Below are positions 13,832 through 20,175 of a stretch of DNA of 20,175 nucleotides, piece by piece. Source of the DNA: JAPLCX01 sp964460305. Its GTDB lineage: Bacteria > Auribacterota > Tritonobacteria > UBA1439. Positions within the stretch are counted from its first letter, which is position 1, and every line of letters begins with the position of its first letter. Where the stretch lies: assembly GCA_964460305.1 (NCBI GenBank), contig CAYWRA010000045.1, positions 1-20,175 on the forward strand. Direction: 5' to 3'. A program made the position numbers and the translations under genes. The notes beneath the pieces are model-generated. The model was given only the letters and a program-made list of their open reading frames with translations. It ran no database searches and had not been told where the DNA came from.

Positions 13832-14761
13832 TCAGGTTTCATGAGTGGTGATGTGCACGAACACGTCCTCGAGCGATACCACTTCCGATTTCATCTCCCG
13901 CAGCACCCACTGATTTTGCGCCACGGTCGTAAAGATGTTTTCGCGGACGTCGCGCCCCTTCTCGACCTCCACGCTGAACGCGCTTACGCCGTTTCCTCGG
14001 CGTTCGACGTGGACGATCCCGGGGATCTTCTCCAATGCGCGCTGTATGTCCTGTCCGGGGCCCCGCACCTCCAGGCTGAGCCTGTTCCCACCCTTCATGT
14101 GCTGGGTGAGGTTGCCGGGCGTATCCATGGCGACTATCTTGCCGTGGTCGATGATGATCACGCGCCCGCACGTCATCTCGACCTCGGGCAGGATGTGGGT
14201 GGAGAGAAGGATCGTGTATTCACCCCCAAGCTCCCTGATGAGCGCTCGCACCTGTCGGACCTGATTGGGGTCCAGGCCGATCGTCGGCTCGTCTAGGATG
14301 AGCACCTTCGGGTCATTGATAAGCGCCTCCGCAAGACCCACGCGCTGGCGGTATCCCTTGGAGAGCTGTCCGATGATGCGGTTCTGGATATCGGCTATCC
14401 CCGTTTTTTCGGTGACCTCCCGTACGCGTTTGTTACGAAATCGCCTCGGAACGCCCTTTAGACACGCCCGGTAATCGAGGAATTCGCGTACCCGCATGTC
14501 CTGATAGATAGGGACGTTTTCGGGCAGATAGCCGACCACTCCGCGCACATCGAGGGAATTCTTAAAGATGTCGAAGCCCGCGATGGTAGCGGTTCCAGAC
14601 GTGGGCGGCATGAAGCAGGTCAGTATGCGCATCGTCGTGGTTTTACCGGCGCCGTTCGGGCCGAGGAAACCAAGTATCTCCCCCTTGTTTACATGGAAAG
14701 AGATGTCATGGACGGCGAACGTATCGGTATATTTTTTGCTTATGTTTTTGACGTCGATCAT
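13832..14761 (-). CDS. ABC transporter ATP-binding protein, GldA/NatA-like
   Basis: This 309-residue ATPase powers the adjacent ABC-2 permease. Walker A GPNGAGKTT is at residues 34-42, the signature LSKGYRQRVG at 133-142, Walker B VLILDEPTIGLD at 153-164 and the H-loop His in STHI at 189. The usual Q-loop glutamine position reads YLPEN (Glu81), as is common in this subfamily. A C-terminal extension of about 80 residues follows, also typical. ATG 14761 is chosen: GAGGGAG lies eight to ten bases upstream, and the protein then begins MIDVKNISKKY as expected. A start at 14839 would add 26 residues encoded by repeat DNA. The gene is followed at its stop by an AAATGAC repeat and then by the permease. 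Confidence 0.94.
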   Translation of the reverse strand: MIDVKNISKKYTDTFAVHDISFHVNKGEILGFLGPNGAGKTTTMRILTCFMPPTSGTATIAGFDIFKNSLDVRGVVGYLPENVPIYQDMRVREFLDYRACLKGVPRRFRNKRVREVTEKTGIADIQNRIIGQLSKGYRQRVGLAEALINDPKVLILDEPTIGLDPNQVRQVRALIRELGGEYTILLSTHILPEVEMTCGRVIIIDHGKIVAMDTPGNLTQHMKGGNRLSLEVRGPGQDIQRALEKIPGIVHVERRGNGVSAFSVEVEKGRDVRENIFTTVAQNQWVLREMKSEVVSLEDVFVHITTHET

Positions 14762-14782
14762 AGGTGCTGCTCCCTCAATGGC

Positions 14783-14979
14783 AACCACAGAGCCCACTGA
14801 GAAGGCACTCCCCGAAGGGGCCCCTTGGGGGGAGGTCACTGAGAAATAAACCCAAGATTAATTTTAACCACGCCCCAACGGGGCCCCTGGGGAATGAACA
14901 CGCCTGCGTGCCGGCACGGATGCACGCTTTAGTAACCCGCAGTGTCCTCAGTGATTATTTCTCAGTGCCCTCTGTGGTT
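14783..14979. repeat. Inverted-repeat-bounded intergenic element (197 bp)
   Basis: The 245-bp gap between rpoZ and the ABC ATPase gene contains no credible gene. It is bounded by 21-bp arms, AACCACAGAGCCCACTGAGA... (14783-14803) and its complement (14959-14979), differing at two positions. CACTGAGAAAT is repeated inside near 14838-14848. Two GGGGCCCC blocks (14817-14824 and 14879-14886) interrupt it. It resembles a small non-autonomous element; no transposase is present. Confidence 0.75.
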
Positions 14980-15006
14980 CAACTCTGTTCTCTCCCCTGC
15001 CGAGTT

Positions 15007-15216
15007 TTATTCTTCGCGCCGTGAACGGTAGCCTATCTTACCCTCATTAAACTCCCGGAGCGCTATATCAACGACGGGAAGCGCATCCCATTTTTCCAGC
15101 AGGGGCTTCGCCCCCCTGAACAACTGCCGTACCCTCGTTGCAATCAAATTGACCAGGAGGGAGCTGTTCCCCGTTTTCTTAAGGGCCTCCGTGAGTTCTC
15201 TATCGCGCTTCTCCAT
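15007..15216 (-). CDS. rpoZ: DNA-directed RNA polymerase omega subunit
   Basis: Omega is a small subunit that helps fold and hold the beta-prime subunit of RNA polymerase. The 69-residue protein has NSSLLVNLIATRVRQLFRGA followed by KPLLE and LPVVDIALREFNEGKI. This is the omega/Rpb6 pattern of a basic helix followed by the conserved ALREF.EGKI. The ATG at 15216 has AGGAGG nine bases upstream; a TTG three codons earlier is less likely. It is isolated from neighbours by repeat-filled gaps and a terminator on the groEL side, so it is probably transcribed separately. Sequence divergence is typical of this short protein. Confidence 0.82.
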   Translation of the reverse strand: MEKRDRELTEALKKTGNSSLLVNLIATRVRQLFRGAKPLLEKWDALPVVDIALREFNEGKIGYRSRREE

Positions 15217-15307
15217 CCCTCTCAACCTCCTCTCTCACGATGTTAGATTGTACGATTTTTGGGTGGCAATTATATCTCACGCCATGCATTCTGAAAAGAC
15301 TAATGAA

Positions 15308-15440
15308 ACCACAGATGTTTCCAAAGTTCTTATACACGGATTGCATGCCACAAAGGGGCCCCTTCGGGGGATTACAGAGATTAAAAGGAACTGCTGGAAA
15401 TGCTTGTTGAAAATCCGTGTCAATCCGTGGATCGTGTTGG
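15308..15440. repeat. Dispersed repeat with ACACGGATT arms and a GGGGCCCC block
   Basis: The 286-bp gap between groEL and rpoZ has no gene. AAACCACAGATG begins near 15306, ACACGGATT is at 15334-15342 and its complement AATCCGTGT at 15412-15420, followed by AATCCGTGG (15422-15430). GGGGCCCCTTCGGGGG (15355-15370) interrupts the space. ATCCGTGTCAATCCGTGG-like DNA is familiar as an intergenic repeat in other bacterial genomes. Confidence 0.6.
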
Positions 15441-15482
15441 AAAAATGAAATCCTGGGGGAGCGTGTTGCCTCCCCCAGGATT
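15441..15482 (-). terminator. Rho-independent terminator after groEL
   Basis: In the minus-strand transcript, 20 bases past the groEL stop, a 12-bp perfect stem (AATCCTGGGGGA with its complement; arms 15471-15482 and 15449-15460) closes a ten-base loop. It is followed by TTCATTTTTCC, a U-rich tail. This is the clearest terminator in the window. Confidence 0.88.
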
Positions 15483-15502
15483 CATCTCGTACGACGGGAC
15501 GA

Positions 15503-17134
15503 TTAATACATCCCGCCCATGCCGCCGCCGGGAGGCATTGCCGGAGCCGGTTTTTCCTTCTCCGGAATCTCCGTCACGAGCGCTTCCGTGGTGAGCAGTA
15601 GACCCGCGATGCTCGCTGCATTCTGCAGCGCCGTCCGGGATACCTTTGTCGGGTCGATGATCCCGCTCTTTAGCAGGTCCTCGTACTCGTTGTCCGCGAC
15701 GTTGTAACCGAAGCCGGCCTCGTGCTTCTTGACCTCTTGAACGACGACCGAGCCCTCGGCGCCAGCGTTATTCGCGAGCTGCCGCAACGGCTCTTCCAGT
15801 GAGCGCTTCACGATCGCCGCACCCACCTGTTGTTCATCGCTGAGCTTCAACTTCTCGATCACCGATGCGCAACGCAAGAGAGCCACCCCGCCGCCGGGGA
15901 CGATCCCCTCTTCGACGGCCGCACGGGTTGCGTGGAGGGCGTCCTCGACGCGCGCCTTCCGCTCCTTCATCTCGGTTTCCGTCGCGGCGCCGACGTTGAT
16001 AACCGCGACTCCGCCGGCGAGCTTCGCGAGCCGTTCCTGGAGCTTCTCGCGGTCGTAATCGGACGTCGTCTCGTCGATCTGCACGCGGATCTGGTTGACG
16101 CGGCCCTGGATGTCGGATGTCTTTCCAGCGCCCTCTACGATGGTGGTGTTCTCCTTGTCCACCGTCACCCTCTTGGCGCGCCCGAGATCGGAGAGCTGGA
16201 GGTTTTCCAGTTTGATCCCGAGGTCCTCGGAAATACACTTGCCGCCCGTGAGAATCGCGATGTCCTCGAGCATCGCCTTCCTCCGGTCGCCAAAGCCAGG
16301 CGCTTTGACCGCGCAGCAGGCGAGCGTCCCGCGGATCTTGTTCACCACGAGCGTCGCGAGGGCTTCTCCCTCAACGTCTTCGGCGATGATGAGAAGGGGC
16401 CTGCTGGTCTTCGCGATCTTCTCGAGCAAGGGGAGGAGATCCTTGAGGTTGGAAATCTTCTTTTCGTGGATGAGGATGTAGCAGTCCTCAAGTATCGCGT
16501 CCATCGTCTCCGCATCGGTCATGAAATAGGGCGAGAGGTAGCCCTTGTCAAACTGCATTCCCTCAACCACCTTGAGGGTGGTGTCGATGCTCTTGGCTTC
16601 CTCTACGGTGATCGTGCCGTCCTTACCGACCTTCTCCATCGCGTCGGCGATGATGTCGCCTATCGTCGCATCGCTGTTCGCGGAGATGGTGGCGACCTGC
16701 GATATCTCTTTCCGGTCCTTGACCGACTTGCTCATCTTCGCCAGCTCTTTTACCACGGCCTCGACGGCCTTGTCGATGCCGCGCTTGAGCTCCGTGGGAT
16801 TGATCCCGGCCGTCACGTTCTTCAGGCCCTCGCGGTATATGGATTCCGCGAGAACGGTCGCCGTGGTCGTGCCGTCGCCGGCGTCCTCAGAGGTCTTCGA
16901 TGCGACCTCCCTGACCATCTGGGCGCCCATGTTCTCATATGGGTCTTCGAGCTCGATCTCCTTTGCCACAGTCACTCCGTCCTTGGTGATCGTGGGAGAG
17001 CCGAACTTCTTGTCCAGAACCACGTTGCGGCCCGCTGGTCCCAGCGTGACCTTGACGGCCTTGCTCAATTTCGCGACGCCGTTGAGTATGGCCTGTCTAG
17101 CGTCAGATCCGAATGAAAGCTGCTTTGCTGCCAT
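15503..17134 (-). CDS. groEL: Chaperonin GroEL (Hsp60)
   Basis: GroEL forms the 14-mer folding chamber with GroES in the cytoplasm. The protein is 543 residues, normal length. It has VTLGPAGRNVVLDKKFGSP (29-47), the ATP-site DAGDGTTTATVL (84-95) with Asp87, and the apical KAPGFGDRRKAMLEDIA. Late motifs are EEGIVPGGGVALLR and ALQNAASIAGLLLTTEA, and the tail is the flexible GGGMGGMY type. The ATG at 17134 follows GAAAGGAG at good spacing. It lies 70 bp after groES, in the classic groES-groEL order, and is closed by a strong terminator. No abnormal residues were noticed. Confidence 0.98.
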   Translation of the reverse strand: MAAKQLSFGSDARQAILNGVAKLSKAVKVTLGPAGRNVVLDKKFGSPTITKDGVTVAKEIELEDPYENMGAQMVREVASKTSEDAGDGTTTATVLAESIYREGLKNVTAGINPTELKRGIDKAVEAVVKELAKMSKSVKDRKEISQVATISANSDATIGDIIADAMEKVGKDGTITVEEAKSIDTTLKVVEGMQFDKGYLSPYFMTDAETMDAILEDCYILIHEKKISNLKDLLPLLEKIAKTSRPLLIIAEDVEGEALATLVVNKIRGTLACCAVKAPGFGDRRKAMLEDIAILTGGKCISEDLGIKLENLQLSDLGRAKRVTVDKENTTIVEGAGKTSDIQGRVNQIRVQIDETTSDYDREKLQERLAKLAGGVAVINVGAATETEMKERKARVEDALHATRAAVEEGIVPGGGVALLRCASVIEKLKLSDEQQVGAAIVKRSLEEPLRQLANNAGAEGSVVVQEVKKHEAGFGYNVADNEYEDLLKSGIIDPTKVSRTALQNAASIAGLLLTTEALVTEIPEKEKPAPAMPPGGGMGGMY

Positions 17135-17184
17135 GTGACTACTCCTTTCTTTTTCAACGCCACTCGATCAATGGGCGCATCACC

Positions 17185-17210
17185 CGTCCAACTACTCCGT
17201 CCAACTACTC
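17185..17210. repeat. Tandem 13-bp duplication at the groES 3' end
   Basis: CGTCCAACTACTC occurs twice exactly, at 17185-17197 and 17198-17210. The second copy contains the last groES codon and its TAG stop (17205-17207), so the duplication copied the end of the gene into the groES-groEL spacer. Confidence 0.9.
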
Positions 17211-17492
17211 TATGATCGCCAGCACGTCCTCTTCACGCATGATGAGGTATTCCTTGTCCTGAACCGTGACCTCCGTACCGGCGTATTTTCCGATGAGAAC
17301 CTTGTCACCCTTCTTGACTTCCAGGGGAATTATCTTGCCATTCTCGTCCCGCCTCCCAGATCCCACCTCGATGATCTTGGCCTGCATCGGCTTCTCCTTG
17401 GCGGTGTCGGGAATGATAATGCCCCCCTTCTTTGTCTCCTCCTCTTCAATGCGCTGGACCAAGATCCTGTCTCCGAGGGGTTTGATCTTCAT
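17205..17492 (-). CDS. groES: Co-chaperonin GroES (Hsp10)
   Basis: GroES caps the GroEL chamber as a heptamer. The 95-residue protein starts MKIKPLGDRILVQRIEEEET. The mobile loop, including GGIIIPDTA (23-31), is the part that contacts GroEL. VKKGDKVLIGKYAGTEV and YLIMREEDVLAIIE complete the beta-barrel. AAAGGAGC precedes the ATG at 17492. It is cotranscribed with groEL, 70 bp downstream. The upstream 108 bp lack a recognisable CIRCE element, the HrcA operator often seen before groES. Confidence 0.98.
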   Translation of the reverse strand: MKIKPLGDRILVQRIEEEETKKGGIIIPDTAKEKPMQAKIIEVGSGRRDENGKIIPLEVKKGDKVLIGKYAGTEVTVQDKEYLIMREEDVLAIIE

Positions 17493-17539
17493 TACGTAGC
17501 TCCTTTCATATCGATTATTTTACCGTTACGCATGGATGT

Positions 17540-17568
17540 TCATTTAAGCGAATTATAAAGTTATGACA
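17540..17568 (-). promoter_or_regulatory. Possible promoter for groES-groEL
   Basis: On the minus strand TTGTCA (five of six to TTGACA) is followed after 17 bases by TAAATG. A perfect TATAAT also lies inside that spacer, but without a good -35 of its own. Either could serve the chaperonin operon. Neither matches a strong heat-shock sigma consensus. Weak, sequence-only evidence. Confidence 0.3.
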
Positions 17569-17602
17569 AAAGCTGCACAGAATGCACATCACCCCCTTCT
17601 GG

Positions 17603-17675
17603 AAATGACAAATGCCAAAGCACAAATGACAAAATACATCTTGTTTTGTCATTTGGTATTTGTCATTTGGTATTT
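17603..17675. repeat. AAATGACAAAT inverted repeat, copy 2, overlapping the dnaK stop
   Basis: Two 32-bp arms (17603-17634 and 17644-17675) match at about 26 positions, with an inner perfect 12-bp stem CAAATGACAAAA/TTTTGTCATTTG and a nine-base loop. The right arm covers the dnaK stop codon (17663-17665), so the last residues of DnaK are written in repeat sequence. The AT-rich stem could still act as a transcription end for dnaK. Confidence 0.85.
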
Positions 17676-19597
17676 TCCTTCTTGTCATCGTCCACGACTT
17701 CGTAATCGGCGTCGATCACGTCATCCGGCTTCCCCCGAGGCGGCTCCTCCGGACCCGGGCCTTGCGGGCCCGCGCCTGGGGGGCTTTGAGTCTTGTCTTT
17801 CGCGTGGGCGTACATCTCAGCGGAGACGGCGTGCCAACTCTGCGTGAGATCCTCAGAGGCCGCTTTCATCTCTTCGAGATTGTCGCGCTTCACTGCGTCC
17901 TTCACGCGCTCCATGGCCGCCTTGAGCTTCTGCTGCTGTTCGGGCGATATCTTCGCGGCATGCTCTTTGAGGAGTTTTTCGGCTTCATAGACGGCGGCCT
18001 CGGCCCTGTTCTTTGTCTCCACCTTCTCGCGCCGCTGTTTATCCTCGCTGGCGTGGAGCTCCGCGTCTTTCACCATGCCCTGGATCTCCGACTCGTTCAG
18101 GCCGCTCGAAGCGGTGATCTTGATCGACTGCTCCTTTCCGGTGCCGAGATCCTTCGCGGAAACGTGCAGGATGCCGTTGGCGTCGATGTCGAAAGTCACC
18201 TCGACCTGGGGGACGCCGCGCGGCGCCGGGGGTATGCCCACGAGCTGGAAGTTGCCGATGAGCTTGTTGTTCGACGCCATCTCCCGCTCCCCCTGGAGTA
18301 CACGGATATCCACGCTCGTCTGACTGTCGGCGGCCGTGCTGAATATTTCGCTCTTCTTAGTGGGGATGGTGGTATTCCGCTCGATCAATTTCGTCGTCAC
18401 CCCGCCGAGCGTCTCGATGCCGAGAGAGAGGGGCGTGACGTCGAGCAGAAGCACGTCCTTTACCTCTCCCTTGAGGACGCCAGCCTGTATCGCCGCTCCG
18501 ACTGCGACAACCTCATCGGGATTGACCCCTTTATGGGGCTCCCTACCGAAGAGTTTCTTAACCGTCTCCTGAACTTTCGGCGTGCGCGTCTGCCCGCCGA
18601 CGAGGATTACCTCATCGATTTTTGAAACGGGTATGCCGGAGTCTTCGATGGCCTTCTTGCAGGGACCGATGGTCCGCTCGATGAGGTCCGCCACGAGCTG
18701 CTCGAACTTCGAGCGGGTGAGCTTGAGGACAAGATGTTTGGGACCGGATGCGTCGGCGGTGATGAAGGGAAGGTTGATCTCGGTCTCCGTGACCGACGAA
18801 AGTTCGCACTTCGCCTTCTCGGCCGCCTCCTTCAGACTCTGTAGCGCCATCTTATCATTGCGCAGGTCGATCCCCTGCTCGCGCTTGAACTCCTCGGCAA
18901 TCCAGTCCACGATCCGTTGGTCGAAATCATCGCCGCCGAGGTGTGTGTCGCCGTTGGTCGCCTTCACTTCGAATACGCCATCGCCGATTTCCAGCACGGA
19001 GATGTCGAAGGTGCCTCCGCCGAGATCGTAGACCGCGATACGCTCGTCTTTCTTCTTGTCCAGGCCGTACGCCAGCGATGCCGCAGTCGGCTCATTGATG
19101 ATTCTCAGAACCTCGATGCCGGCGATCCTCCCGGCATCCTTTGTCGCCTGCCGCTGGCTGTCGTTGAAGTAAGCTGGGACGGTAATGACCGCCTGTGTTA
19201 TTTTCTCTCCGAGATACGATTCCGCATCGTTCCTCAGCTTCTGGAGAATCATCGAAGAAACCTCGGGGGGAGAGAGGACTTTATCTGCCACCTTCACGTC
19301 GGCGTCGCCATTGCTTGCCTTTACCACCCTGAAGGGCACAAGCTTGATCTCCGAGCCGACTTCATCGTATTTCCTGCCCATGAAGCGTTTGATCGAATAG
19401 ATGGTATTATCGTAGTTCGTCACCGCCTGGCGTTTTGCCGTCTGGCCGACGAGACGCTCGCCGGTCTTCGTTATCGCCACGACGGAGGGGGTCACGCGGT
19501 TGCCCTCCGCGTTCGGAATCACCACCGGTTCCCCACCCTGCATCACGGCCACGCATGAATTAGTGGTGCCAAGATCTATCCCAATAACTTTTCCCAT
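17663..19597 (-). CDS. dnaK: Chaperone DnaK (Hsp70)
   Basis: DnaK is the ATP-driven Hsp70 chaperone working with DnaJ and GrpE, neither of which is in this window. The protein is 644 residues, normal length. It opens MGKVIGIDLGTTNSCVAVM, with AVYDLGGGTFDISVLEIGDG and VGGQTRTPKVQE for nucleotide binding. The interdomain linker DVLLLDVTPLSLGIETLGG, a beta-sandwich substrate domain and a helical lid follow. The tail DDVIDADYEVVDDDKKENTK is the usual acidic ending plus an added KENTK; the last residues are encoded by a dispersed repeat. The ATG at 19597 is chosen because AGGAGG lies six bases before it; an upstream in-frame ATG at 19639 adds 14 atypical residues. It precedes groES by 170 bp. Confidence 0.98.
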   Translation of the reverse strand: MGKVIGIDLGTTNSCVAVMQGGEPVVIPNAEGNRVTPSVVAITKTGERLVGQTAKRQAVTNYDNTIYSIKRFMGRKYDEVGSEIKLVPFRVVKASNGDADVKVADKVLSPPEVSSMILQKLRNDAESYLGEKITQAVITVPAYFNDSQRQATKDAGRIAGIEVLRIINEPTAASLAYGLDKKKDERIAVYDLGGGTFDISVLEIGDGVFEVKATNGDTHLGGDDFDQRIVDWIAEEFKREQGIDLRNDKMALQSLKEAAEKAKCELSSVTETEINLPFITADASGPKHLVLKLTRSKFEQLVADLIERTIGPCKKAIEDSGIPVSKIDEVILVGGQTRTPKVQETVKKLFGREPHKGVNPDEVVAVGAAIQAGVLKGEVKDVLLLDVTPLSLGIETLGGVTTKLIERNTTIPTKKSEIFSTAADSQTSVDIRVLQGEREMASNNKLIGNFQLVGIPPAPRGVPQVEVTFDIDANGILHVSAKDLGTGKEQSIKITASSGLNESEIQGMVKDAELHASEDKQRREKVETKNRAEAAVYEAEKLLKEHAAKISPEQQQKLKAAMERVKDAVKRDNLEEMKAASEDLTQSWHAVSAEMYAHAKDKTQSPPGAGPQGPGPEEPPRGKPDDVIDADYEVVDDDKKENTK

Positions 19598-19683
19598 TTT
19601 ATCCTCCTCGATACAGGATTCGTGCATGAACCCTGCCACCCGTTAATTAAGCAAGAATTATGCCATCTGGATCGCCACCATGC

Positions 19684-19699
19684 AAGTTAATTGTAACTT
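19684..19699. promoter_or_regulatory. Palindrome AAGTTA-N4-TAACTT in the dnaK leader
   Basis: A perfect 6-bp inverted repeat with a four-base centre lies about 90 bp before the dnaK start and just downstream of a TATAAT-like element. The position suits a repressor operator or leader hairpin. It is not CIRCE (TTAGCACTC-N9-GAGTGCTAA) nor HAIR. Confidence 0.35.
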
Positions 19700-19714
19700 A
19701 TTGCCGATGTGACC

Positions 19715-19743
19715 ATTATAACCAAGACAGTCTGCGCGGTCTC
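19715..19743 (-). promoter_or_regulatory. Possible promoter for dnaK
   Basis: On the minus strand a perfect TATAAT (19715-19720) lies 17 bases after GAGACC (three of six to TTGACA). This predicts a start near 19708 and a leader of about 110 bases. The -10 is excellent and the -35 weak, so an activator or another sigma factor could be involved. Confidence 0.4.
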
Positions 19744-19806
19744 ACAACCGGTGGCGAGGGGCTGCGACATTATTACCCCTAATCCGCGTCACTACGGCAG
19801 TCCGAT

Positions 19807-19821
19807 GGGTCATTTTGACCC
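19807..19821. promoter_or_regulatory. Inverted repeat GGGTCA-N3-TGACCC upstream of dnaK
   Basis: This is a perfect 6-bp inverted repeat with a TTT centre, about 65-80 bp upstream of the putative dnaK -35. It could be an upstream protein-binding site or a small hairpin at the end of the previous transcript. The surrounding 320 bp (19598-19917) holds no gene; several TTAATCC copies in both orientations are also present. Confidence 0.35.
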
Positions 19822-19917
19822 GCGAGATTAAACCCCAATATGGCAGGATTAAGCGAGAGACAGCTCATTTTTTAATCCGGGTCTCTTGCATTGTTCTGGC
19901 TACTTAATTCTTACCAC

Positions 19918-20175
19918 TTAATCCTTAATCCTCGTTGCTTCAGGCGGAAGGACGCCGCTCTCCAACACCTCGGCTTCGGGGTCAAGGGGGCGCCCGGCTC
20001 CCGCGGCAGAACTCTTTCCCGACGACGCTCCTTTATAGCGGATGACTATCTCAGGCGTCGGGTCGGGAAGTTGCAGCGCAGGTTCCGATTGCGCTCTGGG
20101 GGGCATGGCACTTACCTGCGTTGACGGAGGAACCGACGATTGCGGCACCTTCTTTTTTATCTTTCTCTTAGCGTC
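19918..20175 (-). CDS. C-terminal end of an unknown Pro/Ala-rich protein (runs off right edge)
   Basis: The frame ending TAA at 19918 stays open to the window edge, giving 85 residues without a required start, so this is probably the end of a longer gene. It begins with a basic patch (DAKRKIKKKVPQ), continues through a Pro/Ser/Gln-rich stretch (SSVPPSTQVSAMPPRAQSEP) and ends PPEATRIKD. A short segment EIVIRYKG could be a beta-strand. The composition suggests a disordered tail. No family is recognised. It might instead start at an internal GTG (20148), but the basic patch directly upstream argues for continuation. Confidence 0.45.
   Translation of the reverse strand, partial: DAKRKIKKKVPQSSVPPSTQVSAMPPRAQSEPALQLPDPTPEIVIRYKGASSGKSSAAGAGRPLDPEAEVLESGVLPPEATRIKD

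Noticed and set aside
14762..14839. 26-residue N-terminal extension of the ABC ATPase
   Set aside because: It is encoded by repeat DNA, lacks a ribosome site, and homologues begin at the MIDVKNISKKY position.
15830..17116. Long plus-strand open frame (about 428 codons) antisense to groEL
   Set aside because: It mirrors groEL codons, has no recognisable domains and no ribosome site; a GC-rich antisense shadow.
17493..17602. CIRCE operator upstream of groES
   Set aside because: Looked for TTAGCACTC-N9-GAGTGCTAA and clear variants on both strands; none seen.
17660..18625. Long plus-strand open frame antisense to dnaK
   Set aside because: No domain pattern, low-complexity Arg/Leu-rich translation, and it lies entirely opposite a certain gene.
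19640..19917. tRNA or other structured RNA gene before dnaK
   Set aside because: No cloverleaf, no TTCGA-type loop and no CCA end; only short palindromes.

Overview
The window is a bacterial chromosome segment, fairly GC-rich, in which every convincing gene lies on the minus strand. Gene content (a split TrkA/TrkH potassium system, Gld-type ABC transporter with GldG and DUF4340 partners, dnaK next to groES-groEL, glgC-glgA-galT) and the many short dispersed repeats between genes resemble genomes of uncultured Gram-negative lineages (PVC/Omnitrophota-like or similar). That placement is an inference; nothing here fixes the phylum.

Layout in transcription order, from the right edge leftwards: (1) the C-terminal end of an unrecognised Pro-rich protein (19918-20175, cut by the window edge); (2) a chaperone block: dnaK (17663-19597), groES (17205-17492), groEL (15503-17134), closed by a strong intrinsic terminator (15441-15482); (3) rpoZ, RNA polymerase omega (15007-15216); (4) a Gld-type ABC export cassette: ATPase (13832-14761), permease (12990-13736), GldG-like protein (11476-12939) and a three-repeat DUF4340 protein (9954-11357); (5) a potassium uptake operon: two half-length TrkA proteins (9192-9842, 8529-9191), an undescribed 43-residue membrane peptide (8391-8522), TrkH (6874-8379), then tightly coupled genes for an exported OB-fold-like protein (6342-6869), a 74-residue coiled-coil protein (6121-6345) and a rhomboid protease (5454-6104); (6) a metallo-beta-lactamase-fold hydrolase (4634-5245) and a diacylglycerol-kinase-family lipid kinase (3637-4515); (7) a glycogen/galactose group: glgC (1927-3162), glgA (419-1927) and the start of galT (1-371).

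The genes form functional modules: ADP-glucose synthesis and glucan elongation (GlgC then GlgA) with GalT feeding galactose into the same hexose-phosphate pool; RCK-gated potassium import with accessory membrane proteins; an ABC exporter with its extracytoplasmic GldG/DUF4340 partners; and general protein folding.

The spaces between modules are unusually rich in structured repeats: inverted-repeat-bounded elements ending in ACCACAGAG/CTCTGTGGT, AAATGACAAAT hairpins that supply the stop codons of dnaK and the ABC ATPase gene, GGGATTT heptamers, GGGGCCCC blocks, a G-quadruplex-like run, and a nested inverted repeat of 140 bp. The most promising new biology is the small membrane peptide inserted between trkA and trkH and the accessory genes downstream; the most unusual DNA is the mini-repeat population.
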